Part shown: piece by piece, positions 17,427 to 25,948 of the stretch
Numbering within the stretch: position 1 is the stretch's first letter
Layout of the letters: each line of letters begins with the position of its first letter
Assembly (NCBI GenBank): GCA_965247735.1
Contig: CBDFHN010000002.1
Span: 2,604,001-2,668,000, forward strand
Direction: 5' to 3'
Origin: JAOXRU01 sp965247735
GTDB taxonomy: Bacteria; Bacteroidota; Bacteroidia; Flavobacteriales; Flavobacteriaceae
Length of the DNA stretch: 64,000 bases
Program-made: the position numbers and the translations under genes
The notes under the pieces: model-generated
The model's database searches: none
What the model was told of the DNA's origin: nothing
Seen by the model: only the letters and a program-made list of their open reading frames with translations

Positions 17427-18179
17427 TTAGATGATGTTAACCCCTTTATCTTTGTATTCTTCAAAGGCAGGATCTGTAGTTTTTAAGTCGGTAATAATTG
17501 TATTGATTTGCACAATACTTGACACTGGATATCTTCTAACACGATCCAATTTAGTCTTCGTACATAACACAATAACTTTTTTGCTGTTTTCTATGATGCA
17601 CTTCTTGATATGTGAAACTTCCCAATCTGGCTCCGTCATTCCGTGTTCAACATCTATGCCTCCAGTTCCCATAAAACATAAATCTGCTTTTAGTGTAGAA
17701 ATTGTAGAAACTACATCTAAGCCAACCGTAACCTGAGCTCTTTTATGCAATTTTCCTCCAATAAAAATAACTTCTAATGATGGATGTTCTGTTAATTGTA
17801 ATGCTATTGGTAAGCTATAAGTATATATTGTTGCATTAACCTCTGCTGGAATAATTTTGGCTAACTGCAGATTGGTAGTACTACCACTCATGATAATTAC
17901 TTGCCCGTTTTCTATTAACGCAACCGCTTTTCTTGCAATTATATTCTTTCCTTCTAAGTCACTAACGCTCCTTTCTTCATAAGAAGGTGTTTTTGTTTCT
18001 ATTACAGAAAGTGCTCCTCCATGAACTTTTTTAATCATTCCTTTTTCAGAAAGCTCATTTAAATCTCTTCTAATAGTATCTTCAGAAACAGTAAGCTCCA
18101 CACTCAAATTTGAGGAAAGTACTTTTCTGTTTAGTTTTAGTTTTTCAAGAATAAATCTTTGTCTTTCTTCTTTTAGCAT
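17427..18179 (-). CDS. DeoR/GlpR-family transcriptional regulator
   Basis: A 250-residue cytoplasmic regulator. The N-terminal winged helix (1-57) contains LSVELTVSEDTIRRDLNELSEKGMIKKVHGGA, the signature of the DeoR family. The C-terminal sugar-phosphate-sensing domain has IIMSGSTTNLQLAKII and LCFMGTGGIDVEHGMTEPD. Members usually repress sugar catabolic operons and release DNA when they bind a phosphorylated sugar. It sits upstream of, and on the same strand as, SusC, SusD, murQ and anmK, 111 bp from SusC. MurNAc-6-phosphate or GlcNAc-6-phosphate is therefore a sensible inducer candidate, which is inference. Confidence 0.93.
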   Translation of the reverse strand: MLKEERQRFILEKLKLNRKVLSSNLSVELTVSEDTIRRDLNELSEKGMIKKVHGGALSVIETKTPSYEERSVSDLEGKNIIARKAVALIENGQVIIMSGSTTNLQLAKIIPAEVNATIYTYSLPIALQLTEHPSLEVIFIGGKLHKRAQVTVGLDVVSTISTLKADLCFMGTGGIDVEHGMTEPDWEVSHIKKCIIENSKKVIVLCTKTKLDRVRRYPVSSIVQINTIITDLKTTDPAFEEYKDKGVNII

Positions 18180-18387
18180 TGGATGAGTGACTGTTTATAA
18201 AATTTAAAACAATTACAAATATGCACTATTTTCAAATAGCAGTAAATTATATTAGCCAAACAAACCGAGAATTAGTCTCAACCGAAAGATACTTGAGATG
18301 AAATGCTATATACACCTTATTAAAGAAGCTAGCGCTAAGTTGCTAGTTTGCATTTTTATGCAGGTTTAATAAAAAAGCAATGATCCA

Positions 18388-18867
18388 TTACTCCTCCAAA
18401 TGAACTGGCGCTTTCATAAACTTTCTAGTATCTTCTTTGGTCAACACTTTAAAGTTTTTTGATTTTGGTGCATCTGCCAAGAAACTCGCTATTTCCTCTG
18501 GCAAACCAATCAATTTACGTTCTTTTAAATTTATCCAAGCACCCATAATTTCACAATGTGCAATATTCCGTCCTTTATAATCGTAATAATTATGCACAAA
18601 TTCAAAAAACATATTATCTGCGCTAAGTCCAACCAATTCTAAGGATACTCGAATAGGTTTTTCTCCAAAAACTTCCTTAAAATAATACATATGCTCATAA
18701 AAAACTACTGGACCAATATTAAATTGATGCAATACCTTTTGATTAAAACCACGTTCTATCAAATAAGACATTCTTGTATGGGCAGCATAACTAATATATG
18801 AGGAATTGGCCAAATGACGATTAGCATCTAAATCATTCCAACGAACATCAAATTCTTTTATATACAT
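18388..18867 (-). CDS. Acyl-CoA thioesterase-like hotdog protein
   Basis: The start at 18867 (MYIKEFDVRWNDLDANRHL) is preferred to a longer form with a hydrophilic, non-conserved extension. The protein of 159 residues has a 4-hydroxybenzoyl-CoA thioesterase hotdog fold, with the catalytic-loop pattern VRWNDLDANRHLANSSYI (Asp-containing loop followed by the long helix). It probably hydrolyses acyl-CoA or acyl-ACP thioesters in the cytoplasm. It is divergent from the YheT-like hydrolase across 91 bp. The natural substrate is unknown. Confidence 0.85.
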   Translation of the reverse strand: MYIKEFDVRWNDLDANRHLANSSYISYAAHTRMSYLIERGFNQKVLHQFNIGPVVFYEHMYYFKEVFGEKPIRVSLELVGLSADNMFFEFVHNYYDYKGRNIAHCEIMGAWINLKERKLIGLPEEIASFLADAPKSKNFKVLTKEDTRKFMKAPVHLEE

Positions 18868-18958
18868 CTCTTTTTCTTTTATATTATGCATGCATAACAA
18901 TAACAAATGTAAGTTATTTTATAAATGCGTTGTATATTAGACTACAATTTTAATTTCT

Positions 18959-19924
18959 ATGCCCGTTATTTCATCTACATATGCTCCTCCTTTTGTTTTT
19001 AAAAGCAATCATTTTGCCACACTTTATAGTGGACTTCTAAGAACTGTTGAGGGTGTTGAATACCAAAGAGAGCGTATAACGCTTCCAGATGATGATTTTA
19101 TAGATCTAGATTGGAGTTATGCATCTAAAAAAACAAAAAAGTTGGTCGTTTTACTTCATGGCCTTGAAGGCTCTGCAAACCGACCGTATATTTTAGGAAG
19201 TGCAAAAGCTTTTAACAATAATAACATTGATGCCTGTGCAATAAACCTCAGGAGTTGTAGTGGCATTCAAAACAACCTATACCGTTCTTACCATTCTGGA
19301 GCCACGGAAGATTTAGAAACAGTGTTAAAACATATCATCACAAGTAAATCTTACGATACTATTATTTTAAAAGGGTTTAGTCTAGGAGGGAATATTACAC
19401 TAAAGTATTTAGGTACCGCTAAAAACATTCCTGAGCAAATAAAAGCAGCTATTGCCGTTTCTGTTCCTTGTTTTTTATATGGATCTATGTTAGAATTACA
19501 TAAATACAACAACTTGCTTTACAAAATAAAATTTAAGAGAAACCTTCTGGAAAAACTTCGTCAAAAACAACAATTATTCCCCGATAAAATATCTGATTCT
19601 GAAATCAATCAAATAAAAACATTAAAAGATTTTGATGATATTTACACTAGTAAAGCCCATGGTTTTGATAACGCACTGGATTACTATGAAAAAAGTAGCA
19701 GCTTACCTCATTTAAAAAATATCGATATTCCAACATTACTTATCAATGCGAAAAATGACTCTTTTTTATCCCCAGAATGTTATCCAATTTGCATTGCAGA
19801 GAAAAATAAAAACTTGTTTTTAGAAATGCCTAATTATGGTGGTCATGTTGGCTTTTTTGATAAAAAAAATGTCCATCATAATGAAAAACGAGCCATTAGC
19901 TTTATAAATCAAACATTAAACTAA
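18959..19924 (+). CDS. YheT-family alpha/beta hydrolase
   Basis: A 321-residue cytoplasmic hydrolase. The oxyanion region LVVLLHGLEGSANRPYI, the nucleophile elbow ILKGFSLGGNITLKYLG (Ser in GFSLGG, about residue 144), and the C-terminal catalytic pair seen in LINAKNDSFLSPECYP (Asp) and MPNYGGHVGFF (His, about 300) identify the YheT/embryogenesis-associated EMB8 group. Members are probably lipid esterases; the substrate is not established. The gene is divergent from the thioesterase, so both could act on acyl compounds. It stands alone with no clear terminator. Confidence 0.9.
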   Translation: MPVISSTYAPPFVFKSNHFATLYSGLLRTVEGVEYQRERITLPDDDFIDLDWSYASKKTKKLVVLLHGLEGSANRPYILGSAKAFNNNNIDACAINLRSCSGIQNNLYRSYHSGATEDLETVLKHIITSKSYDTIILKGFSLGGNITLKYLGTAKNIPEQIKAAIAVSVPCFLYGSMLELHKYNNLLYKIKFKRNLLEKLRQKQQLFPDKISDSEINQIKTLKDFDDIYTSKAHGFDNALDYYEKSSSLPHLKNIDIPTLLINAKNDSFLSPECYPICIAEKNKNLFLEMPNYGGHVGFFDKKNVHHNEKRAISFINQTLN

Positions 19925-20051
19925 GATCGAAACACACCTCTGTTATCCGTTTTATTAATATACCTAAAGTCATAATTAAGCGTTAAACCATCCCGTAGTT
20001 AAGCAAATAAGTTGTTATTTACTATGAATTAGATTATAACTAACTACTTTT

Positions 20052-20363
20052 ATGAATGCCATAGTAAGATATTATTTTACCATAAGCGCATACAATATTG
20101 TATTTTCAATTATCTGTGGCATCTGTATTGGTATTCTAAGAAATAGCTTTCCTAGTTTTTTGGTTTGGGCTATCATTATCTTTTTTAGTATAGGCTCCCT
20201 TGCTGGCATCCTTATTTTTAATACACTAACACCAAACGAGTATTATTGTTATCACAATTTGGGCTATTCTCGAAAAATGCTTTATAAAAAAATTGCAGTT
20301 ATTCAAACAGCATTCTCAGCTCCTTTTATTCTTATTTTTTCAGCAATAAGCATATTCTTTTAG
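20052..20363 (+). CDS. Small three-helix membrane protein of a compact ABC transporter
   Basis: A 103-residue integral membrane protein with hydrophobic segments at about 8-27, 33-55 and 83-103. The basic stretch CYHNLGYSRKMLYKKI between helices two and three would lie in the cytoplasm and could be a coupling helix for the ATPase. It ends 4 bp before the ATPase gene, so the two are cotranscribed. No family is recognised. At this size it would have to oligomerise to form a translocation pathway, or act as a regulatory or adaptor subunit. Confidence 0.7.
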   Translation: MNAIVRYYFTISAYNIVFSIICGICIGILRNSFPSFLVWAIIIFFSIGSLAGILIFNTLTPNEYYCYHNLGYSRKMLYKKIAVIQTAFSAPFILIFSAISIFF

Positions 20364-20367
20364 GCAG

Positions 20368-21030
20368 ATGAATACACTATCTTTACATAAAGCAAGTAAA
20401 AAATTCTCTAATAAAGTAGTATTAGACGCTGCAAAATTCACTCTTTCCACTGGTGAAATTTTAGGCGTATTTGGAAGGAATGGTAGTGGAAAATCTACCT
20501 TGTTAAAATGTGTTTTTGGCGCATTGTCAGCGGACGATTTTGAACTCACAATCAACAACGCATCCGTTTTACAAAAAGATATTATTCCTAAGCAGTTAAT
20601 TGCATATTTACCTCAACATAACTTTTTCCCTAAAAATATAACTGTCCGAAAACTAATCCCCATGTATTTTAAGGAAGGAGAATTGCAAGATCAGATTTTT
20701 TATGCACCAAACATTTCAAAAATAGCAACAAAAAAAATCGGTTCACTCTCTTTAGGCGAACTTCGTTACTTAAGCCTTTTGCTTGTTAGTTTTCTAGACC
20801 ATCCGTTTTTAATGTTAGACGAGCCTTTTTCTATGATAGATCCATTACACAAAGATTTGATTAAAGATTTTCTAATCGATTTAAAAAAAGAAAAAGGAAT
20901 TCTAATAACCGATCATTACTACAAAGATGTTTGGGCAATTACCGATAGAAACATTGCCATTCATAAAGGTAAAACAACATGCATAGACAGTTTAGCAACC
21001 TTACAAGCCTATGGATATTTGCCTCAATAA
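20368..21030 (+). CDS. ABC transporter ATP-binding protein
   Basis: A 220-residue cytoplasmic ATPase subunit with all catalytic elements: Walker A GRNGSGKST (~33-41), Q-loop YLPQHNFFP, a modified signature LSLGELRYLSL in place of LSGGQ, Walker B FLMLDEPFSMID, and H-loop LITDHYYKDVW. It should therefore hydrolyse ATP. The only membrane partner nearby is the 103-residue protein directly upstream; the 363-residue 7TM protein 40 bp downstream could also be part of the complex. The family cannot be assigned beyond 'ABC exporter-like'. Confidence 0.92.
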   Translation: MNTLSLHKASKKFSNKVVLDAAKFTLSTGEILGVFGRNGSGKSTLLKCVFGALSADDFELTINNASVLQKDIIPKQLIAYLPQHNFFPKNITVRKLIPMYFKEGELQDQIFYAPNISKIATKKIGSLSLGELRYLSLLLVSFLDHPFLMLDEPFSMIDPLHKDLIKDFLIDLKKEKGILITDHYYKDVWAITDRNIAIHKGKTTCIDSLATLQAYGYLPQ

Positions 21031-21070
21031 ATTATTTGCTAAATTTGATTGCTAACCAAAACGATTACTT

Positions 21071-22162
21071 ATGATTGATATTGAAATACACACGTTTTAT
21101 GGTTGGTGGCAACTAGCTGTCTGTTTGTTTGCATTTGCTGCATTAATGGCAATTTGGTGGCATATTGGTAAAAAACTTGACGATTATGGTCAGGTATGGC
21201 TGGCGCTATCTGTATTATGTTGGAGTATTTCTGGGGCTGTAGAAGTTATATATGCTAAACTGCCAGTGGAAAATGCTTTTTTACTAGAAGGCTGGCGCAG
21301 TATTTTGTCCTTATTTAATAGTCTATTTATCTTATTAGCATTGCCTTGGTTCAAATATCTTCCAAAACCAATTGCCCATATTATCAAATCTAATTATTGG
21401 GGCTATATTGTAGGCCTTCCATTCTTATTTTCTTTATTGCCTACCATCAATAAAATGATTTTTCATAAAACCCTTGGTATTATTAGCGAATTGGATGTGT
21501 ATTACGCTATCCTTACTCTTGGCTTTTTGGGTTTTGTTTTATGGAACTCTTTTATAAAAAGAAGACTTAAAATGCTGTCGTGGCTCGCTATGATATGTAT
21601 TTTAATTACCCTTATTGCCCAATTCTATAAACTCACCAATTCAGAAATTAATCTTACCCTCTTTTCATCCATTTTTAAAAGCTGCCTTATTATGCTCTTT
21701 TTTGCTTTAGCATTGAGTTGGGTAAAAGAGCTTTCTGAAAATATCTTGCCCCCAGCTTCGCAACTCTTTCTTTATTTTAGTAAAGAAAAAAGTTCCGATC
21801 AAAAACTAAACTATAACGTTATTATCAAAGGAATCCCAGGCAGCGAAAAAAGAATTGTTTTATTAACACCAGCACTTTATGAATTGTTTCTGAAATTTGC
21901 CATTCGAAAAAAAGAAAATGGTGATGATTGGCTAGAAATTAAACCTAAAAATTTCGAAAACAATCAAAAAAAATACGACATTAACGATTATAATGAAATT
22001 AAACGTCTCCTAATTTCCCTACTCGATAATATCTTTGGAAAAGATAATTGGACAAAAAACTTACACCTAAATCCGCTTAAAAACACACTTTTTGAAATGT
22101 CGGAAAAAAGAGAACGTAAAATTCGTTTGTCAATTCCAGAATCCAATATTTCTATTAAATAA
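21071..22162 (+). CDS. Seven-helix membrane protein with soluble C-terminal domain, unknown family
   Basis: A 363-residue protein. Residues ~8-220 contain about seven hydrophobic segments (WQLAVCLFAFAALMAIWW first, SCLIMLFFALALSWV last), resembling the 7TM sensor half of some histidine kinases. The remaining ~140 residues (about 225-363) are soluble, with an IKGIPGSEKRIVLLTPALYE segment and an alpha/beta pattern, but no kinase, GGDEF or LytTR motif. It could be a receptor-like sensor that lacks a known output domain. It is 40 bp after the ABC ATPase, so probably cotranscribed, and ends just before a strong terminator. Confidence 0.65.
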   Translation: MIDIEIHTFYGWWQLAVCLFAFAALMAIWWHIGKKLDDYGQVWLALSVLCWSISGAVEVIYAKLPVENAFLLEGWRSILSLFNSLFILLALPWFKYLPKPIAHIIKSNYWGYIVGLPFLFSLLPTINKMIFHKTLGIISELDVYYAILTLGFLGFVLWNSFIKRRLKMLSWLAMICILITLIAQFYKLTNSEINLTLFSSIFKSCLIMLFFALALSWVKELSENILPPASQLFLYFSKEKSSDQKLNYNVIIKGIPGSEKRIVLLTPALYELFLKFAIRKKENGDDWLEIKPKNFENNQKKYDINDYNEIKRLLISLLDNIFGKDNWTKNLHLNPLKNTLFEMSEKRERKIRLSIPESNISIK

Positions 22163-22179
22163 AAGCCTTTTCTCCTTTT

Positions 22180-22217
22180 TGTCAGTAAGTCAATTACTGA
22201 CATTTCTGTTTTTTTTC
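22180..22217 (+). terminator. Intrinsic terminator after the ABC-7TM operon
   Basis: Perfect 9-bp arms TGTCAGTAA/TTACTGACA enclose a 5-nt loop and are followed within 7 nt by a run of eight T. It lies 18 bp past the 7TM stop codon. Confidence 0.8.
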
Positions 22218-22281
22218 TGACTTTTAAAGATTGGAAGAAATCAAAACCTCAACTTGTTTTCATAATCATAAACAACTGATA

Positions 22282-23910
22282 ATGAAATCAAAACAAAAAA
22301 GCCTCGTGTTTTTAAGCCTATCATTCCTCATACCAATATGGGGAAATGCACAAGAAAAGGGATTTGACCAAAGTATTAATGATGCTTTTATGCCATTTGC
22401 AACGTGGTGGGAAAACCTAGTTCTTAGTACCATTCCTATCGCTGGTTACAATATTCCAATTATTCTAATCTTATTAGTTGGTGGCGCCTTGTTTTTTACT
22501 GCATATTTTGGGTTTATCAATGTTAGACATTTTTCTACAGCCATTCAAGTTGTTCGAGGTAAATATGATGATTTGGAATTAGCACCATCAAAAACGACAT
22601 CAACAATTCATCAGGTTGATGGCGATATTATAGACACTATTAAAGATGAAAGTCACCATGGAGAGGTCAATCATTTTCAGGCCTTGGCTACTGCTGTTTC
22701 TGGTACTGTAGGCTTGGGAAATATTGCTCTTGTTGCTGTTGCTATTTCTATTGGGGGCCCTGGCGCTACTTTTTGGATGGTTTTTGCTGGACTTATCGGG
22801 ATGTCTACAAAATTTGTTGAATGTACTTTAGGAGTAAAATATAGGGATATTGATGCGGAAGGGAATGTATATGGAGGTCCAATGTATTACCTTTCTAGAG
22901 GGTTAAAAGATCGAGGTTTTCATAAATTAGGAAAAATTCTAGCCATAATTTTTGCTATACTTTGTGTTGGCGCTTCTTTTGGTGGTGGAAACGCTTTTCA
23001 AACCAATCAGGCTGCTGCCCAAATTGTTACTCAATTTGGAATTCAAGGTCAGGCATCTGGAACAATTGTAGGAATTATTTTTGCCATTTTAGTCGGTATT
23101 GTAATTATTGGAGGCATAAAAAGAATTGCAAAAGTTACCGAAAAAATTGTGCCTTTTATGGCTGGCATCTATGTGCTTGTTATCCTCTTTATTATTTTTT
23201 CTAATTTTTCTTATATCGATGATGCCATAGCTTTGATATTTAAAGAAGCTTTTTCTCCTAGGGCCACAATTACTGGTGGTTTTATTGGAGTAATGATTCA
23301 AGGGTTTAGACGTGCAGCATTTTCTAACGAAGCTGGAGCTGGATCAGCAGCAATTGCACATTCGGCAGTAAACACAAAATATGCGGCTTCAGAAGGTCTT
23401 GTAGCCTTATTAGAACCTTTTATTGATACTGTCGTTATTTGTTCCCTTACAGCAATTACTATTATTATGTTTAATATAGATGGAGCCTTTGATTATGGAA
23501 ATGTTGTTAATGGTATGGCTTTGATGGAAGATGGCACCAGAGTTGGTGGTGTAAATTTAACCTCATTAGCTTTTGAAAATTCCATTCCCGGCTCCTCCTA
23601 TCTTCTTGTAATTGCCGTAACTCTATTTGCTTTTTCTACAATTTTATCCTGGTCTTATTATGGATTACAAGCATGGAAGTTTTTGTTTGGAAGAGCCAAG
23701 TTTACTGATCTTGTTTTTAAGATTATCTTTCTACTATTTACTGTACTTGGTGCAGCAATAACAATGGATGCTGTCATCAAATTTTCTGATGCCATGATTC
23801 TAGCATTAGTATTCCCCAATATGATTGGACTTTTCTTTTTATTCCCAAAAGTGAAAGAAGAACTCAAACGTTATTTAACCCTTATTAAACAAAAGACTGT
23901 AAATTCTTAA
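22282..23910 (+). CDS. Sodium:alanine (AGCS) symporter
   Basis: The ATG at 22282 gives 542 residues beginning with a signal peptide (MKSKQKSLVFLSLSFLIP, cleavage near GNAQ), a usual feature of Bacteroidota members; the longer TTG version is unlikely. About eleven transmembrane helices follow. The family motif region is ATAVSGTVGLGNIALVAVAISIGGPGATFW, and RRAAFSNEAGAGSAAIAHSA is the second conserved substrate/sodium site. It imports alanine or glycine with sodium. It is monocistronic between a terminator and a long hairpin. The periplasmic loop contains an acidic and histidine-rich insert around SPSKTTSTIHQVDGD and DESHHGEVNH. Confidence 0.94.
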   Translation: MKSKQKSLVFLSLSFLIPIWGNAQEKGFDQSINDAFMPFATWWENLVLSTIPIAGYNIPIILILLVGGALFFTAYFGFINVRHFSTAIQVVRGKYDDLELAPSKTTSTIHQVDGDIIDTIKDESHHGEVNHFQALATAVSGTVGLGNIALVAVAISIGGPGATFWMVFAGLIGMSTKFVECTLGVKYRDIDAEGNVYGGPMYYLSRGLKDRGFHKLGKILAIIFAILCVGASFGGGNAFQTNQAAAQIVTQFGIQGQASGTIVGIIFAILVGIVIIGGIKRIAKVTEKIVPFMAGIYVLVILFIIFSNFSYIDDAIALIFKEAFSPRATITGGFIGVMIQGFRRAAFSNEAGAGSAAIAHSAVNTKYAASEGLVALLEPFIDTVVICSLTAITIIMFNIDGAFDYGNVVNGMALMEDGTRVGGVNLTSLAFENSIPGSSYLLVIAVTLFAFSTILSWSYYGLQAWKFLFGRAKFTDLVFKIIFLLFTVLGAAITMDAVIKFSDAMILALVFPNMIGLFFLFPKVKEELKRYLTLIKQKTVNS

Positions 23911-23920
23911 TTGATACTGT

Positions 23921-23958
23921 CTATTCATGTCTAAAAAACATTTTTTAGGCATGAATAG
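23921..23958 (+). terminator. Long near-perfect hairpin after the symporter gene
   Basis: An 18-bp stem (CTATTCATG..CTAAAAAA with its complement, one T-G pair) and 2-nt loop begins 11 bp after the stop codon. There is no T tract after it, so termination could depend on the hairpin only, or it may act in mRNA processing. Confidence 0.5.
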
Positions 23959-24314
23959 ATTAGTTATCTAAAAATCTCTTGCCATTTTTTTGAAAAAGTA
24001 CTGGCATATAGCATATTATTAGAAACTTAGTCCATACAGATAAAAAGGAACAAAAAAACACGCAACCTTTTATTAAAACAAGCATCTATGTAATAAACAA
24101 AAGCAATGATGAAGTCAAAAAAAGAAATCTTAAACTCGTTTGTATTAATTATTACCGTAATAGCAATAGGGCTTAGTATAGTGCTACTTGGAGCTATTTA
24201 ATAAAAAACGAAGATTTAATAACCTCAATGAATACCTAGTAATCGTTTTATATACTGTATCGGGCTTTCTTTTAAAAGAGAAAGCTTTTTCAGTTCAATA
24301 ATCAGCTTGTCCTT
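23959..24314. other. Intergenic region between symporter and lipoprotein, with miniprotein frame
   Basis: This 356-bp stretch holds the 31-residue reading frame described separately and otherwise A/T-rich DNA. No clear promoter or second hairpin was seen. Confidence 0.5.
24106..24201 (+). CDS. 31-residue single-helix membrane miniprotein
   Basis: A short open reading frame starts with two ATG codons and stops with TAA. The product begins MMKSKKEILNSF, has a basic, polar N-terminus, then a hydrophobic helix (~12-30, rich in I, L, V) and ends at the helix, as seen in small inner-membrane proteins that regulate or stabilise a larger partner. It lies 195 bp after the symporter, behind the hairpin, with no other gene within 100 bp. 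Coding status is uncertain; the fully hydrophobic frame and N-in charge pattern favour it. Confidence 0.5.
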   Translation: MMKSKKEILNSFVLIITVIAIGLSIVLLGAI

Positions 24315-24806
24315 CTAATCGACTTTCTTTTTTAACTTTGTTAAATATACTTCCATTAGCAAGCCTTCATACACTTTAAACTGCATCTGTAATAGATTAT
24401 TCTTACTGGCAATTACCTCATGCTCTTTTTTCCCCAAAGCTGTAGAAATAGTAAGTTGTTTCTTCCCTTGTACCGTATATGTCCCCTTGTACTGATTAGT
24501 GTCTGACTTAAGTTCATCACCTTGTCCTTCAATCGTGAAAACCTGTTCAGCTATTTTACTTGTATATTCTCCATCTTTACTAAAATGCCATTGGGTATCT
24601 GAAAACGGATAACTTACCTTAGCTCTAACTCCTTTATCTACTAAATAAGTAGAGTCTAACCTCCATTTTCCAACAATATTAAAACTCAAAGTATCTATAG
24701 GATATTGTTCTTCGTAAGTTACCCTAATAACTTCTTTTTTCTCTTTCTGAACACATGCACCCAGAAGCAATGAAAGCAACAGAATTAACTGGCTTATTTT
24801 TGACAT
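24315..24806 (-). CDS. Lipocalin-like hypothetical lipoprotein
   Basis: The start at 24806 begins a lipoprotein signal (MSKISQLILLLSLLLGAC); the longer alternative adds a charged tail in front of it. The mature protein (~147 residues) contains the lipocalin-like pattern FNIVGKWRLDSTYL, then alternating strands (TQWHFSKDGEYTSKI, NQYKGTYTVQGKKQLTI), typical of small Bacteroidota beta-barrel lipoproteins of unknown role. It may bind a hydrophobic ligand in the periplasm or at the surface. It lies 80 bp downstream of another lipoprotein gene on the same strand, so they may be cotranscribed. Confidence 0.7.
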   Translation of the reverse strand: MSKISQLILLLSLLLGACVQKEKKEVIRVTYEEQYPIDTLSFNIVGKWRLDSTYLVDKGVRAKVSYPFSDTQWHFSKDGEYTSKIAEQVFTIEGQGDELKSDTNQYKGTYTVQGKKQLTISTALGKKEHEVIASKNNLLQMQFKVYEGLLMEVYLTKLKKKVD

Positions 24807-24886
24807 AATTATGTGTATAGCTGTAATATAATCATAAATAAGACACACTTCTATTAATTAACTTATGCAAATATCATATCACTTTA

Positions 24887-25633
24887 TTAATTCGCTAGAA
24901 AAGATTTCATAATAACGGTATTTACCCAGTTATCTTCACTTACATCCATTAATGTAAATGCATAATTGCTGTTAATGATTAAATTAGGAGGAATTTCGGT
25001 TGTGATATTAAGTACCACGTTATCTGTTTTATAATATTGAAACATATTTTCATATGTATAGGTCCCCGACAATAAATTGTTATCTGAATCAGAAATAATT
25101 TCAAAATAAATAGCATTATCCCCATTAGCATTATCTTCCCAACTAAATTTTGGCATACCAGAAATTGACATATCTATCATTAGCAAATCGTTCCATACCG
25201 TAGGTTTCGTTTTATTTTTTAACCGTATGGGATTGGAAATTTTTAATTCTTTTTCAAACTCAAAAGTAACAATTACCCATTTTTCTTCTGGATATTCCCT
25301 ATCAAATTTCTTTAAGTAACCATTAAAAACTGGTGCTATTACAGTGTCTTTTATAATAGTATAATTGCTATAATCATTAGCATCAATAGTCGTATCTGAT
25401 GTTTCATATAAACGATAATCTGATGTTCCTTCCTTTGGATAAAAAAATACGGAAACAATATCGGGGTTAGTAGCATTACTTGCTGCACAGGCTATAACAG
25501 CTCCTGATTCTACTGTTCTACCAATTACAACTGTAGATAGTTTATCTGGATCTAACTCATCATCATTATCTGTACATGAAATAAATAATACTGTAAGAAA
25601 TAATGACAGAACAATACTTTTTGAATAACTCAT
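24887..25633 (-). CDS. Hypothetical lipoprotein
   Basis: A 248-residue protein with a lipoprotein signal (LFISCTDNDDE, C20) and an acidic linker just after the cysteine, characteristic of flavobacterial surface lipoproteins. The mature part is beta-rich, with ESGAVIACAASN early and SWEDNANGDNAIYFEIISDSDNN in the middle, an FNIII-like pattern. No specific family is recognised. It could be surface-exposed because acidic residues after the lipidated cysteine act as an export signal in this phylum. Its upstream region contains an unusual plus-strand terminator-like hairpin (25740-25771). Confidence 0.65.
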   Translation of the reverse strand: MSYSKSIVLSLFLTVLFISCTDNDDELDPDKLSTVVIGRTVESGAVIACAASNATNPDIVSVFFYPKEGTSDYRLYETSDTTIDANDYSNYTIIKDTVIAPVFNGYLKKFDREYPEEKWVIVTFEFEKELKISNPIRLKNKTKPTVWNDLLMIDMSISGMPKFSWEDNANGDNAIYFEIISDSDNNLLSGTYTYENMFQYYKTDNVVLNITTEIPPNLIINSNYAFTLMDVSEDNWVNTVIMKSFLAN

Positions 25634-25948
25634 CTTAATTTATTTGATATAAAACCAATATTGGAGTTTTTGGTTTAGCCGTTCTTTTGTGAAAAACATT
25701 ACAAAAAAACCTATCAATCTAGCACTAATCCTTGTTCTTAGTATAAAACGGACTGTTTTATACTTTTTTTTAAGCCTGAAATAATTAAATCACTGATTAG
25801 CATTACTTTATTCCCTTAACTACTCTTTAAGTGCTATCTGCAAATATTAAAGGATATAACTACCAAAAAAAAATAATTTTCTAAATAGGCAGCATAAATT
25901 TTCGCATAATAAGCGTGGTTGTTTTAAAAAAAACTTGTATTTTGTGAT
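25634..25948. other. Divergent intergenic region (lipoprotein / DinB-like gene)
   Basis: This 315-bp region contains the orphan plus-strand terminator at 25740-25771, a CCAATATTGG palindrome near 25655 and a TATTTTG element near 25938 close to the DinB-like start. No coding frame was supported. Confidence 0.5.
25740..25771 (+). terminator. Orphan plus-strand intrinsic terminator
   Basis: Perfect 10-bp arms AGTATAAAAC/GTTTTATACT with loop GGACT are followed directly by T8. No plus-strand gene lies within 1.5 kb upstream, so it probably ends a small RNA or an antisense transcript, or caps a read-through. Confidence 0.65.

Noticed and set aside
17427..18179. Assigning the DeoR regulator as a deoxyribonucleoside or fructose regulator
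   Set aside because: The neighbours are murein-sugar genes; nothing supports a nucleoside or fructose role.
18310..18365. CTAGC/GCTAG and GCAT/ATGC short stems after the thioesterase gene
   Set aside because: Arms are only 4-5 bp, with no convincing T tract; too weak to call as a terminator.
22962..23204. Cysteine/tryptophan-rich 80-codon frame within the symporter
   Set aside because: Shifted-frame shadow of glycine-rich transmembrane segments; composition is typical of out-of-frame reading.
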